This document shows positions 55,101 to 62,536 of a stretch of DNA of 62,536 nucleotides, in pieces (position 1 is the stretch's first letter; the number at the start of each line of letters is the position of its first letter). Under the pieces are notes generated by a model. That model was not told the DNA's origin. It searched no databases and was given only the letters and a program-made list of their open reading frames with translations. The position numbers and the translations under genes are program-made. The stretch lies in NCBI GenBank assembly GCA_045110315.1, contig JBGCFY010000075.1, positions 1 through 62,536 of the forward strand. Direction: 5' to 3'. Source of the DNA: CALFBG01 sp045110315 (GTDB lineage: Bacteria; Bacteroidota; Bacteroidia; Chitinophagales; Saprospiraceae).

Positions 55101-56274
55101 AGACCATGATAAGGAAGTTGCCATCAAAATTAGTGATACCGGAAAAGGAATCAACCTAGAAGAACAAGAGTTGATCTTCCAACGGTTTTACAAGTCTCGA
55201 GAAACTATGGCTTCAAGTAGTACCGGTATCGGATTGTCCTTATCCAAGCAGTTAGTTGAGTTGCATGGCGGTACGATTAGTGTAAGTAGTTTGCCAGGAA
55301 TGCCGACTGTTTTTACAATTATTTTACCAAAAGGAAAAGCGCACTTGCGAGAAGAGGAGATTCGGATATCGAATATTAAATACGGCTATAGTAATAGTAG
55401 CGAGTCTTTGGTAGCTTTAAATTCGCTTTATGCAAAGCTAGAAGAACCTATCAAGTCCAACGAAACCTTACAAACGACCAATAGTGAGAAAGATATTATT
55501 TTGGTAGTTGATGATAATGATGATCTCCGAACGTTCATCAGTACTTTCTTGAGTCCAAAATATATGGTACTGAAGGCGTCCAATGGAGAAGAAGCGTATC
55601 AATTGGCAGTGCAATATATTCCAGATGTCATTATCACGGATGCCGTAATGCCCGATGCGGATGGTTATCAATTGAGCAAAAAAATTAAGGAAAATACATT
55701 GACCAGTCAAATCTTTGTCATCATGTTGACCGTCAAGTCTTCGGAGGAAAGTGTCGAAGAAGGTTTTTTAGCAGGTGTAGATAGTTACTTAACTAAACCG
55801 TTTAATCCAAAATTATTAGAAATGCGGATTCAAAATTTATTGAATTCGCGGAAGCAGTATAAACGCAAAATTTTCAATAAGCAAACCGTTGACCTTGATC
55901 CTAAGGTAATGCCACACACCAAGTTAGATGAGCAATTTCTTAAAGATATCGTTGAAGTAGTGGAGGCGAATATGAGCAATACAGATTTTAAAGTTGACGA
56001 TATGTGCAAGACACTAGGCATCAGCAAGAGTCAATTGTATCGAAAATTAAAGAGTTTATTTGGGATGTCTGCAAACGAAATGATTCGAGTCGTTCGCTTA
56101 AAACGAGCAGCGCAGTTACTGCGGCAAACGAAATTACGCATTGCCGAAGTTACTTACAAAGTTGGATTTAGTGATCTGCAATACTTTAGAGATGCATTCA
56201 AAAAACAATATGGAATGCTCCCGTCAGAGTATCGAGAAAAAATGATTAACAGTGATATCAAAGGAATTGAATAA
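52108..56274 (+). CDS. Hybrid two-component system regulator (Reg_prop sensor, AraC output)
   Basis: A 1388-residue hybrid sensor/regulator with a TTG start. An in-frame TAA at 52093 and a clean signal peptide (I-S-L-F-I-L-L-I-L-S, ending Y-S-Q-S) support TTG 52108. The periplasmic part has about 14 Reg_prop propeller repeats (I-W-I-G-T, L-W-V-G-T) and a Y_Y_Y domain. Then come a transmembrane helix (about 807-829), HisKA with N-I-S-H-E-F-K-T-P-L (His about 864), HATPase, a receiver (Asp in I-I-T-D-A-V-M-P, about 1176) and an AraC HTH (C-terminal 100). It should sense the glycan product and activate the Sus genes. Confidence 0.94.
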   Translation: MREQLQHISLFILLILSVETYSQSANSIVFQNISKGLSQNTISSFTQDDYGFIWIGTQYGLNRYDGINFKVYEDIHHDSLSFQGNTIECLLTDHNGKIWIGTYGGGVNTYDVDKDTFTHFSGIFGSKAYHDDYVTVLYQDRDSIIWVGTEKGGLLVYNPKLDRYAQYTNLKNNKGIPPTYITAISEDHSGNTWVGTFGEGLYCINKDTGVIQYFEVNKDRNSIPSNTIRSMHNGKSGRFWLGTDQGIRQVSRDVTGQVTFSFNYSIGTPLWEILNTSIILSIVEQGDMLWVGTENSGLLRVDLRSGKIDIFKHNPLDNQSLTSNSIWSIFEDKDGILWFGTFLKGMSKLDPLVQKIQHVRQMSEGNRMYSFELVSAFAEDKNGNLWVGSDGGGLSYIDQKNNTWEVYQKAAKNKKLSSNEVVAILLDREENLWVGTWNGGLNVRYRGESEFKQILHQEQVENTISGNDIYAILEDQKGRIWTIAFRAGLDVYDPETKHYVTFNTTTENRKIVSTKIRTIADDNEGRIWIGAEESGLQRITINEDLEIIDSKIFLSGEQSGDTKGIIINGLFLDSKERMWAGTSRGLFCIDTQTDSIITYTKKNGLSSNMIYAVQEDSFGKIWMSTNGELNVLDPDSKSIKVFTNADGLPQGGFYKSSSFKAKNGQIYFGGTSGFSTFNPANLAINPDLPEVYITKVDISNKQYPSPDATDSKSVFNDQKIALRYDENDFSFEFAAISYIQSSKNKYQYQLENYDDHWRWVGNDRIAQYRNVPPGKYIFKVKASNNDGLWNEEGAQVFIHIKKPWYATGLAYLVYLTSFIALLIWSRRSIIARERLRSELQLEQVELAKMQEVNQLKAQFFANISHEFKTPLTLIMSPLQNLQSKSAVKEGEKKIYNIMMRNAERLLRLISQILDLSMVESGFMKLQASEEDIGNFLKQVTINFSNYADKQFINFEINIPDQEIPVFFEKDKIEKVFVNILSNAFKFTPKYGRVTINVEDHDKEVAIKISDTGKGINLEEQELIFQRFYKSRETMASSSTGIGLSLSKQLVELHGGTISVSSLPGMPTVFTIILPKGKAHLREEEIRISNIKYGYSNSSESLVALNSLYAKLEEPIKSNETLQTTNSEKDIILVVDDNDDLRTFISTFLSPKYMVLKASNGEEAYQLAVQYIPDVIITDAVMPDADGYQLSKKIKENTLTSQIFVIMLTVKSSEESVEEGFLAGVDSYLTKPFNPKLLEMRIQNLLNSRKQYKRKIFNKQTVDLDPKVMPHTKLDEQFLKDIVEVVEANMSNTDFKVDDMCKTLGISKSQLYRKLKSLFGMSANEMIRVVRLKRAAQLLRQTKLRIAEVTYKVGFSDLQYFRDAFKKQYGMLPSEYREKMINSDIKGIE

Positions 56275-56375
56275 CACAGGACTAAACAGGCAATGCTTGA
56301 CCTAATATAAAGCAATCAATCTTATCACTGTTGTGTATCGCTGTAAAAACTAAATTAAAAATTCAGATTTGGACG

Positions 56376-56831
56376 TTAAGTCAATTGGACATTGATCGCG
56401 TTTGGTCCTTTAGGTCCCATTTCAATCTCAAAGCTTACCATATCTCTTTCTTTGATGGCTTGGCTGAGGTTGTTAGCGTGTACAAAAATACTTTCCTTAG
56501 TATCATTATCAATAATAAAACCGTAGCCTTTTTCTTCGTTGAAAAATTTGACTTGGCCGTTACGAACAGTATCGACGGGATTATCATCCATTGGAGAAAC
56601 ACCAATAACAATATCTTCTAATTTAACTTTGATTTTTTTAGTCGGATCGGGGGGAGTACTGGAGAGATTACCATTTTCATCTACATAAGCAAGCATATCT
56701 TCGAAGGTCTTTTTACCACCTTGCTCTTTCTCTAATTTACGTTGCTCTCTGCGTTCTAGTTTGTCAAGTTTCTTCTTTCTGCGTTTTTTTTCTTTTTCTT
56801 TTTTATTATAGGATTCTTGTGATTTCGACAT
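56376..56831 (-). CDS. Cold-shock domain protein with charged N-terminus
   Basis: A 151-residue protein. The N-terminal half is highly charged (K-K-E-K-E-K-K-R-R-K-K-K) and the C-terminal ~65 residues are a cold-shock domain with RNP1-like K-G-Y-G-F-I and RNP2-like I-F-V-H-A-N-N-L. It binds single-stranded nucleic acid. This extended form is common in Bacteroidota and may work with the DEAD-box helicase 330 nt upstream on the same strand, as RNA chaperones often do. Confidence 0.9.
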   Translation of the reverse strand: MSKSQESYNKKEKEKKRRKKKLDKLERREQRKLEKEQGGKKTFEDMLAYVDENGNLSSTPPDPTKKIKVKLEDIVIGVSPMDDNPVDTVRNGQVKFFNEEKGYGFIIDNDTKESIFVHANNLSQAIKERDMVSFEIEMGPKGPNAINVQLT

Positions 56832-57159
56832 ATATGCGTTTTAAGTTTTAAAAATATTTACCGGAGATGAAATTTTGTGGTAAACATCTATACAAAAACG
56901 CTCACGCTAAGTAACTCCAACAACTAGTACCTGCAAATGTACGTACTTTAATCCAAAATCACGATTTTTAGATCTACTTGTTTGGTTACTAGTAGTATAT
57001 AATTTTTATCGTAATCTATCGTTTTCGTTGCAAAATACTGCTTAAGTAGAAGGTGACCACCACAAATTTACCCAGAATTAAGGTAGACTATAGCCTAGAC
57101 CTTAATCGTGGTTACTAATTACAACACATATTTCAAAGAAGAAGTTCAATATCTCAAAA
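56832..57159. other. Spacer between helicase and cold-shock genes
   Basis: A 328-nt spacer. It holds an inverted repeat with arms 57077-57084 and 57099-57106 (ATTAAGGT/ACCTTAAT), which may end the helicase transcript or serve the cold-shock leader. No gene seen. Confidence 0.5.
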
Positions 57160-58470
57160 TTAGATCAAATTTACCCGCACTTTTCGCTTTTTCAAACGCG
57201 TATTATCAAGTCGTTGAATTAATTGCGTCACCTTGGATCGGTGTACCGCCACAAAAGCACAATCTTGCTTAAGCTCAATTATCCCTAACGCTTTTTGGTC
57301 GAGTTGTCCTTGTTTACAACAGAAACCTACGATATCGCCTTTAGAGATTTTATCTTTTCGACCACCCGAAATAAATAAAGTTTGCCAAATGGAAGCTTTC
57401 GGAATGGGGGCTTCTTGTATTATTTCTACGTCCAAGTTTGGAATAAAATCGGGTAAACGTTCTTCTTCCCACTGCAAAATATATGCTGTTCCTTCCTGCT
57501 GCATTCGCGCCGTTCTTCCATTTCGGTGGGTAAATTCTTGGACGCGATGGGGAAGGTGATAATGAATGATAAACTTGATGGTAGGAACATCAATGCCGCG
57601 CGCTGCCAAATCCGTAGCAACGAGCAATTGATGCGTACCATTGCGGAACTTAATGAGCGCTCGTTCTCGATCTTGCTGTTCCATCCCACCAAAAAAGCAA
57701 CCATGCTCAATGTGGTTTTCCGTCAAAAAATCACTAATTCGTTTAATACTATCTTTAAAATTACAAAAGATAATAGCTGGGCTATTACCTAAATGGCAAA
57801 GCGCTGCAACCAAAGTATTTAATTTATCCTTTTCGGGCGAAATGATACTTTTGACTTGTAGTTGTGCAATTTTATCTTTCAAGTAATCAACGTAAACAGG
57901 ATCGAGCAAACCGACAAAACGAGGAATCGTAACTTCGTGGGTCGCAGAGGTTAATACTTTTTTCTCTACCTGTGGCAAAGCACTAATAATTTCCTCCATT
58001 TCTTCTTCAAAACCAATTTCGAGGGATTTGTCAAATTCGTCGAGTACCAGCGTGCGTACCGCGTTCGTTGGAAAACGTTCTCGTCGCAAATGATCCGCCA
58101 CTCGCCCCGGCGTACCAATCAAAATGGCAGGACGGTGTTTCAAATCCATTTTATCTTTAAAAACGGATCGTCCTCCGTAAACAGCATTGGTTTTATAGCC
58201 AGAACCCATTTCCCGAGTCACTTGTTCAATTTGAATCGCAAGTTCTCTGGACGGCACTAAAATGATACATTGTACTTCGTCGACCGACGGACTTAAATCG
58301 GCAATGATGGGCAAAAGGAAAGCCAAAGTTTTACCCGTTCCCGTAGGAGAAAGTAAAACGACTTCCTTACAATTTTGAATCGCCAATTGAGCTTCTTCCT
58401 GCATTGGATTCAGTCGCTCAATGTTCAATTTGCGAAGTATTTCTTTTTTATTTTTCATCAGCATAGACAT
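57160..58470 (-). CDS. DbpA-like DEAD-box RNA helicase
   Basis: Start chosen at ATG 58470 (Met at 58464 or 58458 also possible); the longer frame from 58632 overlaps the upstream gene. The 436-residue protein has helicase motifs I (S-P-T-G-T-G-K-T), Ib (T-P-G-R), III (T-S-A-T) and VI (H-R-N-G-R-T-A-R). Motif II is D-E-F-D instead of D-E-A-D. The C-terminal ~75 residues form a DbpA-type RNA-binding domain (G-D-I-V-G-F ... V-A-V-H-R-S-K). It probably aids ribosome assembly. The D-E-F-D variant keeps both catalytic acids. Confidence 0.9.
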   Translation of the reverse strand: MSMLMKNKKEILRKLNIERLNPMQEEAQLAIQNCKEVVLLSPTGTGKTLAFLLPIIADLSPSVDEVQCIILVPSRELAIQIEQVTREMGSGYKTNAVYGGRSVFKDKMDLKHRPAILIGTPGRVADHLRRERFPTNAVRTLVLDEFDKSLEIGFEEEMEEIISALPQVEKKVLTSATHEVTIPRFVGLLDPVYVDYLKDKIAQLQVKSIISPEKDKLNTLVAALCHLGNSPAIIFCNFKDSIKRISDFLTENHIEHGCFFGGMEQQDRERALIKFRNGTHQLLVATDLAARGIDVPTIKFIIHYHLPHRVQEFTHRNGRTARMQQEGTAYILQWEEERLPDFIPNLDVEIIQEAPIPKASIWQTLFISGGRKDKISKGDIVGFCCKQGQLDQKALGIIELKQDCAFVAVHRSKVTQLIQRLDNTRLKKRKVRVNLI

Positions 58471-58508
58471 GCCGCAAAGATACGTTTTTATTCTTGCTTC
58501 TGTAGTGG

Positions 58509-59270
58509 TTACAAAGTCTTCAACAGTTTTTGTGCCTTGGTGTACTGATATTCTTTTGCTTTGATCGCACGCAAAGCGGTACGCGCTTTTTCCTTTTCTC
58601 CTTGTTGCAAATAAGCTAGTGCCAAATACCATTGACTTTGTTCTATGAAAAGATGTGGTGGCTGCTGCCGAATATTTTCCAACAGTGGAATAGCAACGGC
58701 CGTATTTTTCAAGGCTAGTTCGGCGATTGCATGGTAAAATTGAAAAGCAACAATTTGAGGGCTTTCGCTTTGCAGTTGTTTAAATTGTAGCGCTGCTTGC
58801 GCAAAATCTTTTTGCTCGTACGCCGCCACTGCTGTTTGTACTAAGTCGCCATTAAGTTCGTCCCTTTGATCTGCAGATCGTTGGTTGAGTACCATTTTAT
58901 AACTTTCAAAATTCGCAGCAAATAAATCTGTTTGGGAATTAGACGTACTAGGCATAAAAATTTGATACGCAAAAACGACTAATAAAACCGTCGCGGCAAT
59001 GGCCATAATGCTACGTAAGTTGAAAACCTTAGCTTTCGGTGCGATCGTCGATGTTGGCGCTTGCCAGTGCTGATCTACTTCTTTCAACGCGGCTCTAAAC
59101 TGATGTACTTTTTCTCCCTTAAAGGTTGTCGCTACCTGTTGGTGTAAATGCAAAGCCTCCTGCAAACTGGCATCCGTTTGCAATTGTCGTTCAAAATCCT
59201 CCCGCGCGGATTGACTCAAGGTCTCCGCTAGATAATGCTCAATTAACTCATATTTTTGCTCTTCTGTCAT
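58509..59270 (-). CDS. Anti-sigma-like membrane protein with TPR
   Basis: A 253-residue protein. The N-terminal ~75 residues (Y-E-L-I-E-H-Y-L-A-E-T-L-S) resemble the cytoplasmic zinc-less anti-sigma helices of Bacteroidota. A transmembrane helix follows (about 88-107, I-M-A-I-A-A-T-V-L-L-V-V-F) and then TPR-like repeats to the C-terminus (Y-L-A-L-A-Y-L-Q-Q-G-E-K-E). It is downstream of a sigma factor gene, so it probably holds that sigma factor until a periplasmic signal arrives. Binding is inferred from gene order. Confidence 0.82.
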   Translation of the reverse strand: MTEEQKYELIEHYLAETLSQSAREDFERQLQTDASLQEALHLHQQVATTFKGEKVHQFRAALKEVDQHWQAPTSTIAPKAKVFNLRSIMAIAATVLLVVFAYQIFMPSTSNSQTDLFAANFESYKMVLNQRSADQRDELNGDLVQTAVAAYEQKDFAQAALQFKQLQSESPQIVAFQFYHAIAELALKNTAVAIPLLENIRQQPPHLFIEQSQWYLALAYLQQGEKEKARTALRAIKAKEYQYTKAQKLLKTL

Positions 59271-59338
59271 ATCATGATGTAAGTCTATTAATCTACTTAT
59301 TGGCGCATAGCCTTTTCTTTTTTTTGAAAAAAGGATTA

Positions 59339-59914
59339 CTACATTTCTTTAAACAAATGATCCGCTTGTATCGTTCGCACTAGTTTTTCCTTACAAAGAA
59401 ATTTTCTCTTTTTAATATAATTTTCACTTGTCTCTAATTGTACGGCAATTGCTTTTAAAGGTACTTTATCAAAAAAAGCACGTAGAATTTTTTTACAATT
59501 ATCATCCAGCAAATCAAAATGTTTAAAAAATAATTTTTCCTTTTCGGTCTGTTCTAGTTTTGCAATAATATCTTGATCCAAGACAATACCCGCTTCCTCT
59601 TCCATCGGGCTCAATTGTATGCGCTGCGTTTTTCGCAAACGACTAAACCATAAGTTGCGGCACATAATCCGGAGATAACTTTTCAATGTACAAGTCAACT
59701 TTAACTCCCTCGTTTCCAACTGTCGAAACAAAGCCATTAGCGCATCTTGGAAAATGTCCCGTGCATCAGCTTCGCTCCCCTTATTCTCTTTTACCCATAG
59801 AATAATACTCGGCAAAGCAAGATCGTACACTTGCTGAATACTCGCATTATCCGCTTTCGCAAGGCCTTCTAAAAGTCGTTGATCGAGAGAACTTATCGTA
59901 CTAATCATAATCAT
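59339..59914 (-). CDS. Sigma-70 family (ECF-like) RNA polymerase sigma factor
   Basis: A 191-residue protein with region 2 (A-R-D-I-F-Q-D-A-L-M-A-L-F-R; L-K-S-Y-L-R-I-M-C-R-N-L-W) and region 4 (V-P-L-K-A-I-A-V-Q-L-E-T-S-E-N-Y-I-K-K-R-K). It lacks regions 1 and 3, as ECF sigma factors do. It is 68 nt upstream of the anti-sigma-like gene and divergent from the small lipoprotein and TPR-CHAT genes, which may be among its targets. Confidence 0.9.
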   Translation of the reverse strand: MIMISTISSLDQRLLEGLAKADNASIQQVYDLALPSIILWVKENKGSEADARDIFQDALMALFRQLETRELKLTCTLKSYLRIMCRNLWFSRLRKTQRIQLSPMEEEAGIVLDQDIIAKLEQTEKEKLFFKHFDLLDDNCKKILRAFFDKVPLKAIAVQLETSENYIKKRKFLCKEKLVRTIQADHLFKEM

Positions 59915-60137
59915 ATATCCTAAGCGAAGAAAAGGTTACCTCAAAAGGTTTTTTTTTAATTAAGTATTCACACAAGTCAATAAGTGATTTAATTTGCCTT
60001 GCTACTTAAATACTAGAATCTGATTTAAAGATAATATAATGTGGAGATTTTTTTAAAAATAAAATAATACCGAGGGTAACCTTTCCCTAGCGAACACTAT
60101 ATGGAAGCAGACCAACAACTTCATAACGAAAACAGTA

Positions 60138-60275
60138 ATGAAATGCATAACCTTTGGTGCTATTTTATTATTACTTATAATGAGCTGCAAAAAGGAAGAC
60201 CTGAAAAAAGAAGACTCACAAAGTCAGAGAACTGGCGAACGCCGAAAAGTTATTGAAAATGGGAGAAGGATTTAA
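60138..60275 (+). CDS. Small lipoprotein, 45 residues
   Basis: A short frame with a clear lipoprotein signal: F-G-A-I-L-L-L-L-I-M-S-C (Cys about 17), then a 28-residue hydrophilic tail (K-K-E-D-L-K-K-E-D). It is too short for family assignment. It lies between the divergent sigma factor and the TPR-CHAT gene and could be a small partner of the latter, or a remnant of a longer lipoprotein. Confidence 0.5.
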   Translation: MKCITFGAILLLLIMSCKKEDLKKEDSQSQRTGERRKVIENGRRI

Positions 60276-60389
60276 TGAATCTTCTCAAGCGATAAAGGAA
60301 TCTAGTTTGCATCTCCTCTTCGTACTTCGTATCTTCCGTAGAAATTCCGAAATGCCGCTCCAAATCTGATCCCTAAATTCACTAGCGCA

Positions 60390-62536
60390 ATGAATGCCAA
60401 CTCAAAAAAAAACATACTCCTCCTAAGCCTATTCTGGCTCCTGTCTTTCACGTTGCTAGCGCAGAATGATACGATCCTTTCAGATGATTTGTACTACGAA
60501 GGAAAAGAATTATACTATGACGGAAACTATCCAGCAGCACTCGAAAAACTTAAATCTGCTTTAGCCTTACGGCGAAAAATTTACGGAGAAAACCATGTAC
60601 AAGTCGAGAAAGCATATCAACGCATAGGCAAGGTTTACATGAAGTTGAGAAACCATGCCCCCGCTCTTGCAGCCCTAGAACGCGCCCTAGCAATCGCAGA
60701 GAAAATAGAAGCGCCGGATAGCGAAGCCATAACTGATTTATACACCTTATTTGGAAATACTTATAGTCAAATGTATGATCCTGAAAAATCAGATCGCTAC
60801 TACGAAAAAGCCATTACCATCTATGCAGAAAAATACGGTCCTCAAAGTTCAGAGATTGGAAAGATGTATATGAACCAAGGCCTGAATAGCTTGAAAGTAC
60901 GTAACTACCGAGCTACAGATCAAAATTTTCAAAAAGCATTTGATTGTTTTCAAAAGTCTTCAAAGCCGAAGAGTAAAGATATGTATCGGATCTATAGTAA
61001 CTATGCGTTGCTATTTACCCGACGGGGAGAATATGAGCGTGCGTTAGCTTACACGAAACAAGCACTCGAAATCAAACTTTTACATTACGATAGTTTACAC
61101 CCAAGTGTTGCCAAATATTACATGAACTTAGGTACGATTTACGAAAACCAAGGTAATTATGAAGCAGCCCTAGTGCATAAAAAAAAGAGCTTGCTTATCG
61201 ACCAAAAAGCATTAGGAGAATTTCATCCAGAAACTGCAGGTAATTACGCAGAACTAGCAGGCGTATACGCTAGTATGAATAAATTGGATACAGCTTTGGT
61301 ATTATTTCAAAAATCCAACGCTATTCAAGAAAAAATGATGGACCCAACACATGCTTATGTGCTTGCTGGATATTTTGATATGGCGGCTATTTACGAAGAA
61401 CAAAATAATTACGACCAAGCACTTAAATTCTATCGCTTAATATTAGCACGTGCACAACAACGATCTTATCTTCCACGACCTTTAATGGCAGATACTTACC
61501 GACGAATGGCTAGGGTTTACCTCCAACAAGAAAACTTTCCTAAAGCCTTATTGACCATCGACCAAGGATTGCAAATAATGGCACCAGGTTTTAAAATAGA
61601 CGCTTCGAATCACTATGCTAATCCTAGTTTAGAACAAATCGAAGTTTTGACTAAAGGTTTCTCTCTACTAGAGAAAAAAGCTAATATTTTACAGTTAAAG
61701 TTTGAACGTCACGAGCAACGGACAGACCTTGAACAAGCCTTAAAAACTTCTGAGTTAGCTATTCGTATAGTTGATGATCTCAAACAAAGTTATCAGTCTG
61801 CGGATGCAAAGAAATTCCTTAACTATCGTACGGCAAAAGTTTACGAAGCAGCAGTTGAACAAGCTTTTGCGATGTATCGTTTGACGAATGATGGAAGCTT
61901 TTTGTATAAAGCTTTTCAGTTTTCAGAAAAGAGTAAAGCAAGTATTCTTTGGCAAACAGTTAATGATGCCTACGCCCTCGAACAGTCGAGTATCCCCGCC
62001 GAAAAATTGAAAACGATGAAAATGCTCGAACAAAAAATCAATGCGCTCGAATCAGCAAGCCGAGGGAAAGAGTCGTCAAATTCATTACAAGAAATTTTAA
62101 AACTAAAAGGGGAATACCGTCAGCTGATCAAGAGCTTAGAACAAGAAAACCCTCAGTACTACGAGTTGAAGTATGCTACAACTAAGATTGCTTTAGAAAC
62201 CTTACAAGCAAAAATGCCTACCCAAGAAACTACCCTACTCGAATTCTTTTGCAGCCAGCGTAAAATTTTTGCTTTTGTTTTATCAAAAAATGATTTGCAA
62301 GCTTTTGAAATACCAATGCCCGCAGATTTAAACGAAAAAGTATTAGCTCTACGAGGTAAAAATATTGATGCGATCTTGCTACAAGAAAATACGACAAAAC
62401 ATTACCTTACACAACTCACGGATTTGTATGAATTATTGATTGCACCACTTCAACCTGTATTAGCAAAAGCACAAAACTTAATTGTCGTTCCACACGGAAT
62501 TTTTCATTTTTTATCTTTCGAATCTTTAGCACCTAA
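60390..62536 (+). CDS. Secreted TPR-CHAT protein, C-terminus cut by window end
   Basis: Open from ATG 60390 to the window end (715 complete codons). A signal peptide (I-L-L-L-S-L-F-W-L-L-S-F-T-L-L-A-Q) is followed by about ten TPR repeats (e.g. Y-M-N-L-G-T-I-Y-E-N-Q-G-N-Y-E-A-A; tetratricopeptide spacing to about 430). A helical linker comes next. The start of a CHAT caspase-like domain (E-T-T-L-L-E-F-F; V-V-P-H-G-I-F-H-F-L-S-F-E-S-L) begins near residue 610. The catalytic His and Cys lie beyond the window. It is probably periplasmic or surface-exposed and may be controlled by the divergent sigma factor. Confidence 0.85.
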   Translation, partial: MNANSKKNILLLSLFWLLSFTLLAQNDTILSDDLYYEGKELYYDGNYPAALEKLKSALALRRKIYGENHVQVEKAYQRIGKVYMKLRNHAPALAALERALAIAEKIEAPDSEAITDLYTLFGNTYSQMYDPEKSDRYYEKAITIYAEKYGPQSSEIGKMYMNQGLNSLKVRNYRATDQNFQKAFDCFQKSSKPKSKDMYRIYSNYALLFTRRGEYERALAYTKQALEIKLLHYDSLHPSVAKYYMNLGTIYENQGNYEAALVHKKKSLLIDQKALGEFHPETAGNYAELAGVYASMNKLDTALVLFQKSNAIQEKMMDPTHAYVLAGYFDMAAIYEEQNNYDQALKFYRLILARAQQRSYLPRPLMADTYRRMARVYLQQENFPKALLTIDQGLQIMAPGFKIDASNHYANPSLEQIEVLTKGFSLLEKKANILQLKFERHEQRTDLEQALKTSELAIRIVDDLKQSYQSADAKKFLNYRTAKVYEAAVEQAFAMYRLTNDGSFLYKAFQFSEKSKASILWQTVNDAYALEQSSIPAEKLKTMKMLEQKINALESASRGKESSNSLQEILKLKGEYRQLIKSLEQENPQYYELKYATTKIALETLQAKMPTQETTLLEFFCSQRKIFAFVLSKNDLQAFEIPMPADLNEKVLALRGKNIDAILLQENTTKHYLTQLTDLYELLIAPLQPVLAKAQNLIVVPHGIFHFLSFESLAP

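Noticed and set aside
60111..60122. C-A-A-C-A-A-C-T-T-C as a further copy of the recurring intergenic motif
   Set aside because: Only the second half of the motif matches; the T-T-T-A-A-A part is absent.
1..62536. tRNA genes, CRISPR arrays, insertion sequences
   Set aside because: No cloverleaf-like T-arm sequences, regularly spaced repeats, transposase ORFs or terminal inverted repeats were found by reading; a covariance or IS search was not possible.

Overview
The window comes from a Bacteroidota genome, most likely a marine or environmental Saprospiria/Lewinella-type organism. This is inferred from gene content, not from a marker gene. The signs are type IX secretion (T9SS) C-terminal sorting domains, a SusC/SusD pair, a hybrid two-component system with a Reg_prop sensor, LytTR regulators with TPR-histidine kinases, lipoproteins, AT-rich spacers and few Shine-Dalgarno sites. 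No tRNA, rRNA, CRISPR array or insertion sequence was recognised.

Layout. (1) 1-4480, minus strand: a vitamin B12 acquisition operon under a cobalamin riboswitch. It holds a BtuB-like TonB receptor, a DUF4465-like secreted protein, a second T9SS cargo protein and the start of a BtuG/YncE-like lipoprotein cut by the window edge. (2) 4609-5205: a MobA/MocA-type nucleotidyltransferase. (3) 5612-13343: two paralogous modules, each a TPR-histidine kinase followed by an unrecognised lipoprotein with an E-D-T-P-P-R-P motif. Only the second has a LytTR response regulator. (4) 13589-20990: an export cassette for double-glycine-leader, Cys-rich peptides. It contains a VKOR-thioredoxin fusion, three intact peptide genes and one whose start codon is ACG, a C39-peptidase ABC transporter and an HlyD adaptor. 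(5) 21200-23615: four small regulators or hypotheticals, including two tandem XRE paralogues.

(6) 23681-32598, mostly minus: a zinc metalloprotease lipoprotein, an O-antigen ligase/Wzz pair, a haem-binding protein, and a flippase operon with two membrane proteins. (7) 32904-37648: housekeeping and accessory genes (SMP-30-like, Dabb, MacB-like permease, inositol monophosphatase family, KptA). (8) 37675-56274: a glycan-use locus. Two CRTAC1/VCBS lipoproteins, SusD and SusC are on minus; a sodium:solute symporter, a GH1 beta-glycosidase and the hybrid two-component regulator are on plus. (9) 56376-62536: a cold-shock protein, a DbpA-like helicase, a sigma factor with a TPR-bearing anti-sigma-like protein, and divergently a small lipoprotein and a TPR-CHAT protein cut by the window end.

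The most notable find is in the peptide cassette. Four copies of a ~50-nt element lie in it, three of them at a fixed distance upstream of a peptide gene. All four can form the same H-type pseudoknot (6-bp stem 1, 3-nt loop, 6-bp stem 2, 8-nt loop), with compensatory and wobble changes between copies. The fourth copy precedes what looks like a decayed peptide gene at the same spacing. Three of the peptide genes are also followed by a rho-independent terminator, and the first by a stable hairpin. The picture is of a small, expanding and decaying family of independently transcribed peptides sharing one leader structure. All of this was read by eye, with no computed folding or database search.
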